Of a stretch of DNA of 64,000 nt, positions 34,446 to 45,674 are shown one piece after another. Position 1 is the stretch's first letter. Each line of letters begins with the position of its first letter. A program made the position numbers and the translations under genes. Location of the stretch: positions 186,001 to 250,000 of the forward strand of contig PUDQ02000084.1 of assembly GCA_002964805.2 (NCBI GenBank), read 5' to 3'. The notes under the pieces are model-generated. The model worked only from the letters and a program-made list of their open reading frames with translations. It searched no databases and was not told the DNA's origin. This stretch comes from Trametes villosa. Lineage: Eukaryota; Basidiomycota; Agaricomycetes; Polyporales; Polyporaceae.

Positions 34446-34550
34446 GGCCGCCTGGCGAAATGGCATCGCGTCTGACTACGAGCTTACGTAACCAACAAGT
34501 CACGTGATGTGGCGATCAGGAGATTGCAGGTTCGACCCCTGCGGTGGTCA
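34446..34550 (+). tRNA. tRNA-Arg (anticodon ACG) with intron
   Basis: 105 nt. The acceptor stem GGCCGCC pairs with GGTGGTC (G-U pairs included), followed by A73. The D stem is GCGA/TCGC. The anticodon stem TCTGA pairs with TCAGG. The loop CTACGA puts ACG at 34-36, the usual wobble-A arginine tRNA for CGU/CGC codons. A roughly 32-nt intron follows position 37. The T arm is GCAGG-TTCGACC-CCTGC. TTTT follows directly at 34551. Confidence 0.92.
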
Positions 34551-34554
34551 TTTT
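34551..34554 (+). terminator. Pol III terminator of tRNA-Arg(ACG)
   Basis: TTTT immediately after the discriminator base, the standard minimal Pol III stop. Confidence 0.7.
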
Positions 34555-34572
34555 GTCCCTCTCTTAGCAGAC

Positions 34573-34593
34573 GAGATTGCAGGTTCAACCCCT
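34573..34593 (+). repeat. Partial duplicate of tRNA-Arg 3' region
   Basis: 21 nt matching 34520-34540 of the tRNA (variable loop, 5' T stem, T loop and start of the 3' T stem) with one mismatch, 53 nt downstream of the original. The rest of a tRNA is absent, so it is a fragment, not a gene. Confidence 0.8.
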
Positions 34594-35135
34594 CCCCTTT
34601 TGAATCAGTTAGCTTGTCTTCTTTTTTTCAGGGAGTATAGGGATTTTACAGGACCTCTTGTGGGTCGCGAAAGATATAGTTAAGGCTTGAGGCTTGAGGC
34701 ATGGCCTGTGCCATGGGAGAACATATATGGACAGGCGCTAGCCGCGGCCCCGCTGCAGGCTACTGACCTCAGTCGCCGGTGGAGCTCCGTTCATAACTCT
34801 TCCAAGTACTCCGACCCGGGGCCATCCGCTTCAATATCGTGCGACACACTCCGCGCCGACGCCTGGTGAGCGGTTTATGCCATTGCAACGGATGCAGTAT
34901 CTCAGTGGACCGAACATCCGCCAGGTGCCTTGCAAAGAGGGACCGGACCGCGCCCGATTCGAGCACCTTTGCCTTCTTTGCTCGCCGAGCCTCGCCCGCG
35001 GCCTCGCCATGAGGTTACAGTGAGGTGTGTACTCTGACACCACCTGTATATACATATTGAGCATGACCTTCAGATTCAGCAGAGATTCACCGCTGCCACA
35101 CCAACACAGGCTCCCCGCACACTGCCCTCAGCGGA

Positions 35136-38100
35136 ATGGGTCTCTTCAGCCTCTCTGCTTTCGCGCTGTTCTTCTTCCCCGGAAATCAGACGAAACGCCA
35201 CTACGATCCCGAGAAGGGGAACAAAGTTCGCCATAGCGCCGAGGGCGCCTCGTCTGATGACATCACATTCTCAGAGGCGTCCCTGTACTCCCGACTGAAG
35301 GCGTACATCTGGCCGACGAGCGACAAGAACGCCGACATCGACAGCCTCGTACCAAACTACCGCTGGACACCCATCATCTCCGGCATCGTGATACCCTTCT
35401 CTATCCTACTCGAGATCCCCGGCCTCACCGAACGATGGTACATTCGAACCGAGGGCGGCAAGACCGTCGAGACGAGGAGGAACCCACTCGTCCTAGAGGT
35501 CGGCATGGCCGTCTCCATCGCATGCGGGCTGATAGCCAACGTCGGCCTCGTCCTGCGGTTTCTCGAGAAACGGGTCCAGACCGTGACGTTGCTCTGCATC
35601 GTCTTCCTAACGATTCACGGTGCGTGGTTGTCCTCCGCGAAACCATGAGCGTATTTTGACTTTAGGGGTAGATATGATCAACATTGTCGCCGTCACCGTC
35701 TTCGGAGTCGAGCATCGTTTCGACGACGGTTTCACATACGGCGAAGCGTTTTGGATGACGCTCTGCTCTACGATCGCCTCGACCATCACGAATATCAGCC
35801 TAATAGTCGATCTTATTCGAACACCAGACTTCGCCCGACGAGGTAAGCGCATTAGTCTTAGGAAGATGCACTAGCTGAAGCCCCTTACCTGCAGGGAGCG
35901 GCCTGACCCGCAAGCAGCGCGGGCTGATGATCGTCGTCATCGTCCTCCTAGTCTACATCGCCTTCGGCGCCCTCGTCAACTCCATCCTCCTCCACCAGAG
36001 CTTCATCAACGGCCTCTACTTCTCCGTTGTATCAATAGAGACCATCGGCTTCGGCGACATCGTCCCGAAGACTACCGGCGCGCGCGTCTGGACGTGCCTC
36101 TACATTCTCTTCGGCGTCATCAACATCGGTGTGGCCATCGCGATGTGCCGCGAGACAATCCTCGAAGGCCTCGAGATCGGGTACAGGCGGCGTTTGCGCG
36201 ACATGCGCCAACGGCGCCGCGAAGCACGCCGGTTTCGCCGCTGGGAGAATCGCTGGCAGCGCGCCGTCGAGTTCCGCCTGCGGGAAGCCGGCCTACCGGT
36301 GTGGGTTTCCGACAAGGAGGACCGCGAAGACGGCCATGGTGTCCGCTTCCTTGGCTTGCTGCCCACCGTGACCACTCGGATGCCCTTCATCAAGCGCCTC
36401 GGGACGACCATAAAGCGCACGGCCACGATCAACTCTGTCGACCGGCCGTTCACGGGTCATCGCGGTATGCACCTCAACGTGAACGCGCTCACAAACGCGC
36501 AGCTCGAAGAGGCCGCGTTGGAAGCCGGAGTGCCGCTGGAGCTGTTCCTCGACCTCGGCGAGCGGCGGGACGGGGACGCCGAAGAGGGCGGCGGCCTTCC
36601 TGTCAGAGAGAAGGACCGCGACGATGTCGCGCCTGCAGTGGCGCAGGCGCACGCTGAGCACGCCTTCCGCGACAACATGGCGAGCGGGTGGCCGTCGCAT
36701 GCACAGACACCGACGCACGCGCAGGTCGGGCGGATGGCGGCCATGCTGACGAAGTTCGCTGTGGCCGTCGCGGTTCGCCATGCGCACGCACCCAAGCCGC
36801 CAGGGGAGGAACACGCCCAGGATGAGCAACCACACCGTTCGCCTTCGGGCGCGGCACGACCTGGTAACTCCGAAGGCAACGGCCACCGACGCCAGAACAG
36901 CCGCGGGATGTCGCTCTCGGACATTAAGAACCCCGCGGGCTCTAAATGGCTCAAGGACCACTCTCGCGGCGCGATGCAGCGTGCCGCTTGGACGTATGAG
37001 AGGCTACAGACGGAGATGGACGCGGAGGAGAAGCGAGCGTACTACGTGAAGGTAAGCTCATACCTGTCCGACGGGCGTCAGTGTGTCATAAGTTCCGTCT
37101 GCGTTGCAGCTCTCTATCGCCTGGGTCCTGTTTTTCCTGTTCTGGACAGTAAGTACCCCGTGGATGTATCGCCGCCTACTGCTGATGTCTTTGCACAGAT
37201 AGGCTCGGGCATCTTCTCGGCCACCGAAGGTTGGCCGTACGGCAGCGCTATGTATTTCTGTACGTATTCGCTGCTCGAGGTTCATGTCAGCCGCTGACTA
37301 AAGAGACAGGTTTCTTGGCCTTCGTAACCACCGGATATGGCGACTTCGCACCAGAAACACCTGCCGGCCGCTCCGTCTTCGTCGTGTGGGCTCTGTTCGG
37401 CGTCGGAACGCTGACGATCGTCGTCTCCGGTAAGCTGATGTTCACAGAGGGGGCTATGCATGGCCTGACACGGCGTTCGACGACATAGTTCTGCAAGAAG
37501 CGAGCTCCTCGAGGTACAAGAGCGCGCTGCACTCTCGCGTATTCGACAAGGCCGTCAAGAAGTACCGTAAGAGACAGCTACAAGAAGGCAAACAACGTCC
37601 ACGGCCTGTAGTCCAGGGCTCATCTTCCACCGATGCCTCGCACCAACAAGGCCACTCGTCCTCGCACCGCTCAGGAGACGCAGACGCCGCCCAAACGGGT
37701 GCTGAGCGAGTAAAGGAGTCTCATGAGATCGCTCAGCATGCCTTGGAGGCGCTCCCCGGAGAGATTGTTCGGGGCGCACGGACGTTCCAGGAGTACATGC
37801 AGTTCTTCGTCTCGGGAGCGGCCCCGGAGGCTATGGGGCGGTTGGACGAGCAAGAGGCGGGGGACACGCCCGGGATGCCGGTTCCGCCGGATATGCGGTT
37901 GCTGCTGGACGAGTTGGCTCAGATGGAGCACATCAATGAGCGTGTCAAGGCGGAGATCTTGCAAGACGAGGATGCGCGGAAGGTCAGTGTTCGCAGCATC
38001 CTTCGCGGCCGTGCATATGCTGACTTTAACCAATGCTCTCAGACACTCTTCATGCTCAGTCTGGAACGTGAGTGACTCTACATCTGCGCGTGTACCCTAT

Positions 38101-38431
38101 GCAGCGATTGACATACATCCTTACAGGCTCGCTAAAGAAAATGGTCACATCGGCGGAGAAGGCGCTCTCAGCACTCGCCGATCGAGATGCACTGGCGTCC
38201 CTTGCAGCAGCTCGGAGCTCCGACACCGACGACAAGGCCTCAGGCTCACGACCCCGCGCCCTCGACACCGCGCCTTCAGCCAGCTCAAATGATGTGCGTC
38301 AGACACAATCCGAGGCGTATCGAAGGCCAAGCCGACGTGCGCCAACTCCGCCGGACGCGATGTCCTCCATGTCCTCCCTCGAGGACGTATCGTCAATAGC
38401 TTCGTCGATGACTGCCGAGCCGGTGAGGTAA
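35136..38431 (+). CDS. TOK-type outward-rectifying potassium channel (two-pore, 8 TM)
   Basis: Nine exons: 35136..35619, 35672..35842, 35895..37051, 37110..37148, 37199..37259, 37310..37429, 37489..37982, 38043..38067, 38127..38431; 951 aa. Four membrane segments come first (for example IISGIVIPFSILLEIPGL, FLEKRVQTVTLLCIVFLTIH, FTYGEAFWMTLCSTIAST). They are followed by two pore modules with selectivity filters TIGFGD (about residue 270) and TTGYGD (about residue 645). This 8-TM, two-pore layout is unique to the fungal TOK family, plasma-membrane channels that open outward with depolarisation and potassium. The loop between the pore modules is long (about 300 aa) and very basic or charged. The C-terminal tail (about 280 aa) is Ser/Gln rich. 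The N-terminus is uncertain: the chosen ATG is the first in a long frame, but an extra 5' exon is possible. Confidence 0.92.
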
Positions 38432-38912
38432 CCTATGCCACGAATCCGCTACTCCTGCGCCCCCTCCGTCCTGGACCCACCGCTCTTATGACTATACCCG
38501 CTCTGACGATTAAGGATGCTTTCACGCTATTCACACTGACTCCGCCTCCTACCCACATATCCATCGCTCACCTTACGCACACGTTGATCTCACGGACCCG
38601 TGTTCAGTCGCCTCGTCCAGGACCATCATCACCATCATGTAGCACCCACATACACGAACCGCGTTGTAGCATATCTAATCGTCCATTTCCCTTTACTGTC
38701 GTCGCTGCCGCAGGTTGTTTAACTACCTTCCGGTTTAGCTTGGGTGTACCTCCTCTCTGCGAGCATCTCCCATTGATATTCCAGGTAGTAGCTGACGCTG
38801 GACAGTCGCAGCAAGGGTGACTCGAACGGTGGCCTCCGGGGACTGCCGGGCTCGTCCGAGTCCTATCTCGCCTCGGCCTAGGTTCTCTCTTGATCATTTC
38901 CTACCTTACACC
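38432..38912. other. Intergenic region before the first hydroxyacid dehydrogenase
   Basis: 481 bp between two plus-strand genes. Nothing beyond the expected 3' UTR and promoter sequence is visible. Confidence 0.5.
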
Positions 38913-40317
38913 ATGACCACCCCCCGCCACAAGGTTGTGGTTACCCGTCATTTAGGGCCCGATGTTATGCCACTGTTGCTACAACATCCTGAGCTTGAGG
39001 TAAGTGCCAAACTTCGAACTCAATCTGCATCGGGCATAGCGATTGACTCGTCTTCGTTGTAGGTCCTTGTTTGGCCCCACAATGACAAGCCGTGCGACCG
39101 GAAATGGTTGCTCGAGAACATACCCGGGGCCTCGGGTGTCCTCGTGATGTACTTCGACAAGGCTAGTAAATACATCGTCGAACTTCTTGTCTGACTTGGG
39201 CTGAGAATTCATCACAAGGTCGATGCCGAATTCCTAGATGCCGCAGGTCCTGACTTGCGTGTTGTCTCCACATTCTCGGTTGGCTACGGTACGTACAGTG
39301 TCCACAAATATATTCAGACCGGGGTGCCGATAACTCAATGAATCTAGAACACATACACACGCCTGAACTAACCAAGCGCGGAATAAAGCTTGGGTATACA
39401 CCGGACGTACTAACCGATGCCAGTAAGCATATCGTTCCTCGCGTCGTCCACCTCTAACCTTTGTGTAGTGGCCGACCTATCCATCATGCTGGCGCTGATG
39501 GCAGGGCGCAATGTCAAGCAAACGAACGAAGTGGTGCAGACGGGACAGGCAAGTACCGACCATAACATCAACACTTCCCTTATCTCTAACTTGCAGCTAC
39601 GCGTTAAAGTGGCCTAACTCCGTCTGGTCTCCGTTCGGATTTTGCGGACCTCAGCTCAGTGCCAACCCGGTAAATCCTAAACCCACTGTTGGCTTCATCG
39701 GCTTTGGACGTATCGCGAAGGCAACTCTGGCGCGCCTTGTTCCGTTTGGCTTCGCTCGCTGCCTCTACACCGGGAACCCCTCTACACCTCCCAACCCCGA
39801 GGCGGACGCCCGGGTCGCGGCGAAATATGGCGTGAAGGAGGTCCGACGTGTAGACCCATCCGAGCTCGCGCGCGAGAGTGACGTCGTCTTCGCTCTCGCT
39901 CCCGGCGGCCCTTCAACCTTCCACATCGTCAATGAAGAGTTCTTGAAGCAGATGAAGAAGACGGCCGTGCTCGTCAACACTGGTCGCGGGACGCTGATCG
40001 ACTCTGCGGCGCTTGCAACGGCTTTGCACGAAGGATGGCTTTACGGTGCAGGGCTTGACGTGGTCGAAGGCGAGCCGCAAATTGGCCAGGACCATCCGCT
40101 CATCAAGGAACCCAGGTCGGGCCAGTTGGACCTGTGGCCTCTTGCATCTCAGCTTTCTGACTCAAATGTCTATCATAGGTGCATTATTCTACCGCATGTT
40201 GGCAGCGCGACCACAGAGACCCGCATACAAATGGGCACATTGGCAGCAAACAACGTGATCAACGGGGTCCTGGGCAAACCCATGCCCGTAGAACTGGAGC
40301 TCTTTCGACAGGCTTAG
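38913..40317 (+). CDS. D-2-hydroxyacid dehydrogenase (glyoxylate/hydroxypyruvate reductase type), tandem copy 1
   Basis: Seven exons: 38913..38999, 39063..39161, 39219..39288, 39348..39422, 39469..39548, 39610..40115, 40179..40317; 351 aa. The NAD(P) fold is VGFIGFGRIAKATLARL. Catalytic-region motifs are LVNTGRGTLIDSAAL (Arg), GLDVVEGEP (Glu) and ILPHVGSATTETR (His). The family reduces glyoxylate or hydroxypyruvate with NAD(P)H. Introns 2 and 5 can only be joined in frame with GC donors (AAG|GCTAGT and CAG|GCAAGT); the neighbouring paralog has GT at both places. The acceptor of intron 5 is a bare TTAAAG. The downstream gene is a tandem duplicate with identical lengths for exons 2-6. The exact substrate is not determined. 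Confidence 0.93.
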
Positions 40318-40737
40318 ATGCGCTCGCCGTCCTCATAGAGCATAACCCATCCCGAGAACAGTGTAGACAACTTCCCATTCCGACGCCTCCCACTCACTAG
40401 AATGCCGTGTAGACTTTACTGTACAACCTACTCAAAGAGCCACCTTCTCAACCACACCTCGACGTGGCCCCTCCCTCAGGCTCGAGAGTTCCGGGCCGAC
40501 CGGGTACTTCGGTCCGTCAGATCTTCAGATGACGAGGACGTGCGGGGATTCCGTCCGGCCTCCCGCCTCCACTCTCGTGCGCATATCATCCGAAGTCATG
40601 CACTCGCTCGAACCGTCAGTACGAGCGGATCGCGGATGGTCGTTACAGCGGAATCTCAAGATACCTTAGCATCATCTCGTATCGTAGAACGCCTGGGATC
40701 TCTCACCTCCCATCTCTTCTCACCGACGAACAACACT
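40318..40737. other. Intergenic region between the tandem dehydrogenases
   Basis: 420 bp. By eye it does not resemble the region upstream of copy 1, suggesting the promoters have diverged or the duplication did not include them. Confidence 0.45.
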
Positions 40738-42128
40738 ATGGTTGGCACTTCTCGCCGCAAGGTCGTGATTGCCCGCGATTTAGGAACCGATGTCATGCCG
40801 TTGCTGCTGGAGCACCCTGAGCTAGAGGTAGGCTTCCTCCAGGAATGTTCAAGTAACGGCGACTAACACCGATATTCTATGCCGTGTGCTAGGTTGTGGC
40901 ATGGCCTCATGCCACTAAACCTTGCGACCGCAAATGGCTGCTCGAGAACATACAGGGCGCGGTGGGCGTACTAGTTATGCTATCTGACAAGGTACAACTC
41001 TACGCATGATGCATCCCAATCTCTCGGCTGAACTTTCCCTGTTATCTAGGTCGATGCGGAACTCCTAGACAGTGCTGGCCCTAGCCTGCGCATCGTTTCG
41101 ACTATGTCAGTCGGTTACGGTGAGCCGCATACGCCATTTTTCTACCAGTGCAGCTATTGATTGCCCAACCCAGAGCACGTACAAATCCCCGAACTTGTTG
41201 CGCGCAAGGTCAGGCTCGGTTACACTCCTGACGTACTGACCGATGCTGGTATGTCCGCCGCCCTAGAGTAGTAGCACTGCTTGTAACTGACTGTGCTGCA
41301 GTGGCGGACCTTTCAATCATGCTCGCCCTAATGGCAGGACGAAATGCTAAGGAAACGAATGAGGTAGTCCAGACCGGTCAGGTTAGCATCTGCACTGAGT
41401 CCGAGTTGTCGCTGAACTCATGACGCTATTCTCCAGTGGCCCAACTTTGTCTGGTCCCCTTTCGGGTTCTGCGGCCCACAGCTGAGCGCAAACCCGGTCA
41501 ACCCGAAGCCTACCGTAGGCTTCATCGGCTTCGGACGGATCGCGCAGGCCACCCTCACCCGCCTGGTTCCGTTCGGCTTCACCCGGTGCCTCTACACCGC
41601 GAACCCCTCCACCCCGCTCAATCCAGAGGCAGATGCGCAGGTCGCTGCGAAGTACAAAGTCAAAGAAGTTCGGCGCGTAGAGCTGTCCGAGCTCGCGAGG
41701 GAGAGCGACGTCGTGTTCGTGCTCGCTCCCGGCGGGTCCTCGACGTACCACATCGTCAACGAAGAGTTCCTCAAGCAGATGAAGAAGACCGCCGTGCTGG
41801 TCAACACGAGCCGCGGGACTCTGGTCGACTCCGACGCGCTTGCGAAAGCCCTGCGCGAAGAGTGGCTCTACGGCGCCGGGATCGACGTGGTCGAGGGCGA
41901 ACCGAAGGTCGACGAGAACCATCCGCTCGTGAAAGCGCCAAGGTAGGCTTCTCGGTTACGGCTGATGTGCTTCTCTGCTATATCCGTTTCCCCAGGTGTA
42001 TCGTATTGCCGCACATTGCGAGCGCGACCACGGAGACGCGTCTTCAAATGGCTACCTTGGCGGCGAACAACCTGATAAATGGGGTGTTGGGGACACCGAT
42101 GCCCGTTGAGCTGAACATGTCCCGTTGA
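40738..42128 (+). CDS. D-2-hydroxyacid dehydrogenase (glyoxylate/hydroxypyruvate reductase type), tandem copy 2
   Basis: Seven exons: 40738..40827, 40893..40991, 41050..41119, 41174..41248, 41302..41381, 41437..41942, 41996..42128; 350 aa. It shares all landmarks with copy 1: YTPDVLTDAVADLSIMLAL, WSPFGFCGPQLSANPVNPKP, VGFIGFGRIAQATL, LVNTSRGTLVDSDAL, GIDVVEGEP, VLPHIASATTETR. Exons 2-6 have exactly the same lengths as copy 1 (99, 70, 75, 80 and 506 nt), so it arose by tandem duplication. All introns here are ordinary GT-AG. The glycine of NTGRG in copy 1 is serine here, and the residues around the substrate pocket differ (PGGSSTYH against PGGPSTFH), so the two may prefer different hydroxyacids. 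Confidence 0.94.
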
Positions 42129-42326
42129 TAGGAGACAGGTGAGAATATAGTGCATAGTTGAATGTGCGCTGCGCTAATCGACTGGGAGTGTGGAAGGAGT
42201 ATGGATGTTGTACAATGAGTAATCTGACTGTGCCCTTGCGAAACATTGTTTTCTTGACCTGATCTGTGCTATACTGACTCGACGTTGTATTTGAGCCTGA
42301 ACACCAGCATACTTACCTTCCAGCCT

Positions 42327-44639
42327 TCACGTCCTCCATCTGTCAGTGTCGTGCCACCCGAGTCCGTACATCCGCCTCAGCAACCGCACCGCCCGCCTAG
42401 CCACATGAGCATGATCCTCCCGTGCTGCTCTCTCTCCATCGTCCGAGCCGCCTTCCGGCAGCTCCCCGCCTGTTCCCTCTACCGATGCATCCGTAATCAT
42501 CCCCGTCAACGCATCCACCAGCCCGGGCGAAATGGCGTGCCTGTCGCGTCCTGCTAGGGCGACCACGCCCTCGGCGCACTCTGCAAGCATCACCATTGTC
42601 GGCCGACACTCCGCTGCGCGGGCGACGGGGATCGAGAAGAAGTCTTCCAGGTCAAGAAGCACGCCGACGACCGTGGGGCGGATGGAGCTGTACTCGTCCG
42701 TTTGCGAGCTGCTCTCTGGACATGCTCCCGTGAGCGTACTACTTGTCGCCGGTTCGGAGTGGAGGAGCGACATAGTACTGGCTCTGGAAGTGGGGGCCGT
42801 GTGCGGGTCGTCTAGCGAGTATGGCTGGAGCTTCGGGTTGCGGTCGAAGGCTCCCATCGTGGAGTGGCTACCCCTGGAGCTATGTGCAAGCGCAGCAGAA
42901 GCCCGGATCACCATGCAGCAGGCCTGCACGAACCGATAGGGTGAGTTGTCCTCCCGCATCTTCTTGCTGTATGCACAGAACGCCGCGATACCTGCCGAAA
43001 AGATGAAGCATCGAACACATGCAGAGCAGACAAATGCGTCTTACACGTTGGACCCACAGCCTGGAAGCGGGGGAAGAGCTTGAACATCAAGTGGAACGCG
43101 CGTTCGCGCACGACGTTAGTTGGCGGAGGTCGCGCTTCTCCTGGGTGGATCACCCCGGCAAGCACCTCAAACGTCCGGCCTAGAAGCGCATGCGTGGACG
43201 GATCGCCCGGGCTCGAGGTTGCCAACCCGGGAATGGCGCGGACCAGGCGGTGCATGGTCGTCAACAGGTGCTGGCGGGGTTCATCCGCCTCGTCCTCGGC
43301 GTCTTCCTGGTTCAGCCGGTGGAGGACGTCCAGGAGGAGATGCATAAGCGTCACCGTGCCCTTGTCTCCCGCGTCGAGCGCGAGCTCCCAGTAAGGCAGG
43401 CCGTAGATAATCCGAGGCGCGCGACGGAGAAGGATGCGGTCCAAGCACCGGAGCGCGGCGTGCGGCTCGATGTCGCCCATGCACGGACGCACGACAGTGT
43501 GCAGGAACGCGTCGTCCATGAATGTCGCGTCCGCACTCGCGAGCGTCGTATCGTCCAGCGTTGACGCCGTCCCGTTTGCGCGCGCCTTCTCGCGCTCCTT
43601 CCAACTGGAGAACGGCCGGCTGAGCGAGACGTCGTAGACCCACGCCCGGAGGGCGCTGGTGAGCTTGTTAGAGACGATGGTGGGGAGGTCGAGCTTGCTC
43701 GCGAGCGGGTCCACGTTGTCTCCGGGATGGTGCAGGTGGCCGTCAAAGCTCGTGGCAGCTGCGACGATGGCGCGCTTCGTAGACTGCAATAGGATGCAGA
43801 GCAGCCAAGATTGCGGGGACTTGTACGGGCAGTCTGCGTACAAGGGCGGAGCGAGAGTAGTCATCGCGGCGAACAATGCTGCGACACCGACGACCGCGGT
43901 AACGACCGCGGCCACGGTGTAGTTTAGTGACCACAGCAAGTCAAGCAGGCCCGTGAAGAACAGAACGAGGGCGAGCTGGAGGAGTAGAGGGAGGCAGAGG
44001 ATGATCTCGGGGACGTGCCATTTCTTGAGGCCCTCGTGGCGATACTGGCGAATGCGGATGCTCTCGCGGGAGACGTTCGCCGAGCCCGCGAGATACTCCC
44101 GCAGCCACTGCTTCACGAGCAGCCCCAGCGAGGCAGACAGCAACGCGCATACGAGGGACGAGAACCACCACGCATTCAGACGGACTGCGAACGGCGCAGC
44201 CCGGAATGGCGGAAGTAGCGTCGCGGGATCCGTCGGGCGCGTCGTGTTGACGAAATTTGTGTTCGTGGAGAAGCTGTTCAGCTGCACGGAGATCTGCGCG
44301 AGGATGGCCGCGGTCGCGTCCTCCGGCTGCTGTTGGAGCAGTTTGTACGACTCGATGTTGAACGCCGTGAGGATGGCTGAGAACAGACCCGCCTGCGCAG
44401 CCCCATCTTAGGTGAGCGGACATGATGGTAAGGTGACAAGTTGGCAAACCACTCACAAACACGAGGAGTGTGTCGATCTCCTCTTTCCAATCCTGGATCA
44501 TGTCCTCGTCGTACTCGCGCAGCGCTTTCGCACAGGCAGCCCAGGCTTCAGAGCTTTCCCAGACCGGTTGGCCGTGTGCATGTTCTTCTGTTTTGCCTGC
44601 GTGGTGGCGCCACCGTTTGTAGCTATGAGAGCGGTGCAT
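42327..44639 (-). CDS. DUF6535 family membrane protein
   Basis: Three exons: complement(42327..42991, 43054..44392, 44457..44639); 728 aa. The N-terminal 60 aa end in DMIQDWKEEIDTLLVF and continue AGLFSAILTAFNIESYKLLQ, the start of the DUF6535 domain. This is followed by AWWFSSLVCALLSASLGLLV and two more hydrophobic segments (IILCLPLLLQLALVLFFTGLL and VVTAVVGVAALFAAM). The rest is a long, probably helical cytosolic region without a named domain. The family is common and strongly expanded in Agaricomycetes. Its function is unknown. The C-terminal end is read straight to the first stop; a further small intron near 42310-42340 is conceivable because a good donor (GGTAAGT) lies just past the stop. 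Confidence 0.88.
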
Positions 44640-44859
44640 GTTGTGGTGGTTAGAACGGACGAAAGGTCTATCCCTCGGACATTGTCAGATCACGTCAACG
44701 AGCGACTCGCCTGAGAAGTGCGAATTCTGCTGCTGCGCAAGGCAATGCACCGGTTCCTGAATTCTGAGATCACGGGCACCAGCTGTAGAGGCCGACATCA
44801 ACTACGTCCAACCCCTGATATGGTACATACAAAGTTGTAGAGCGTTGAATTGAACGCCG

Positions 44860-45674
44860 TCAAAGCCATTCAAACGCTTCGAGCAGCCTCGCCCACCGCC
44901 CTCCGTGCCAGTTCTCGATCTCCTTCCACTCCTCGCTTTCCTCGCCAAGGACCCTCTTCGTCGACAGAAGCCTCGCGGCTAACGCCATGTCCGCAAACGA
45001 CGCCCTATCCCCCAAGAAGAACCTGCGATCCTCTCCGCTGCCCGCATCCAACCAGCGCGCGATCTGCCCGAGGCCCGCCTTCACCTGCTTCCACTGCTGC
45101 TCGCGGACGGCGCTGCCCGCGGGCGCCCACTCCTCCATCTTTCCGCCCAAGACACGTTCCCTCGCCGCCTTGAAGTACGGCTTGCTCGCCTCGTTCAGGT
45201 GCTCATGAATCGACGGCATGACCAGGCGGAGAATGGGCCCGACCGCTGTGTTGATCGCGTACACGGCCGCCTCCTGGAACGCCTCAGTCCCCTCGGGGAT
45301 AGCGCGCGGCGTATCGGGGTAGGTCGCGTCGAGGTAGCGTGCGATGGCCAGGGACTCCGCGACCGTGGTATTCGTGGAGGGGTCGTGGATGATGGGCAGG
45401 GTGTACTGGGGCGAGCCGTCCGGCCAGGCAGCGGTAGGGCCCACGCCTAGCTCTTGCGCCTTGGCCGCGATGTCGGGGTACTCAACCCAGACGACCGTGT
45501 ACGGGAGTTTCTTGAGATTGAGAGTGAATCTAGGAACGGAATGGTTAGGAGCCCAGCGCGATGGGATGCGGAGCCTCGAGTCGCAGATGCGTACCTGGTC
45601 TTCAGGGTGTTCCCCGATGAGGAGCCGCCTTTCACGTTCGCGGGGATGTCGTAGAATACGATCGGCTCTGGCAT
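44860..45674 (-). CDS. Glutathione S-transferase, etherase-like (GSTFuA type)
   Basis: Two exons: complement(44860..45529, 45595..45674); 249 aa. The thioredoxin-like N-domain begins PIVFYDIPANVKGGSSSGNT and continues FTLNLKKLPYTVVWVEYPDI. The glutathione-contact motif is ESLAIARYLDATYPDT. The helical C-domain includes FFLGDRASFADMALAARLL (the N-capping box region). The pattern matches fungal GSTs related to bacterial LigE etherases, a class expanded in wood-decay fungi and linked to detoxification of lignin- and wood-derived compounds. An upstream in-frame GTG exists, but the Met giving MPEPIVFY is family-like. Substrate assignment is inference. Confidence 0.92.

Larger units (their letters stand above)
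34276..35135. promoter_or_regulatory. Divergent region between URA5 and the TOK channel gene, with a tRNA inside
   Basis: 860 bp separate two genes read outward. tRNA-Arg(ACG) lies inside at 34446-34550 (+), followed by a partial copy of its 3' end at 34573-34593. The remainder shows no coding exon, although a short 5' exon of the channel gene (for instance around 35064) cannot be excluded. Confidence 0.5.
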
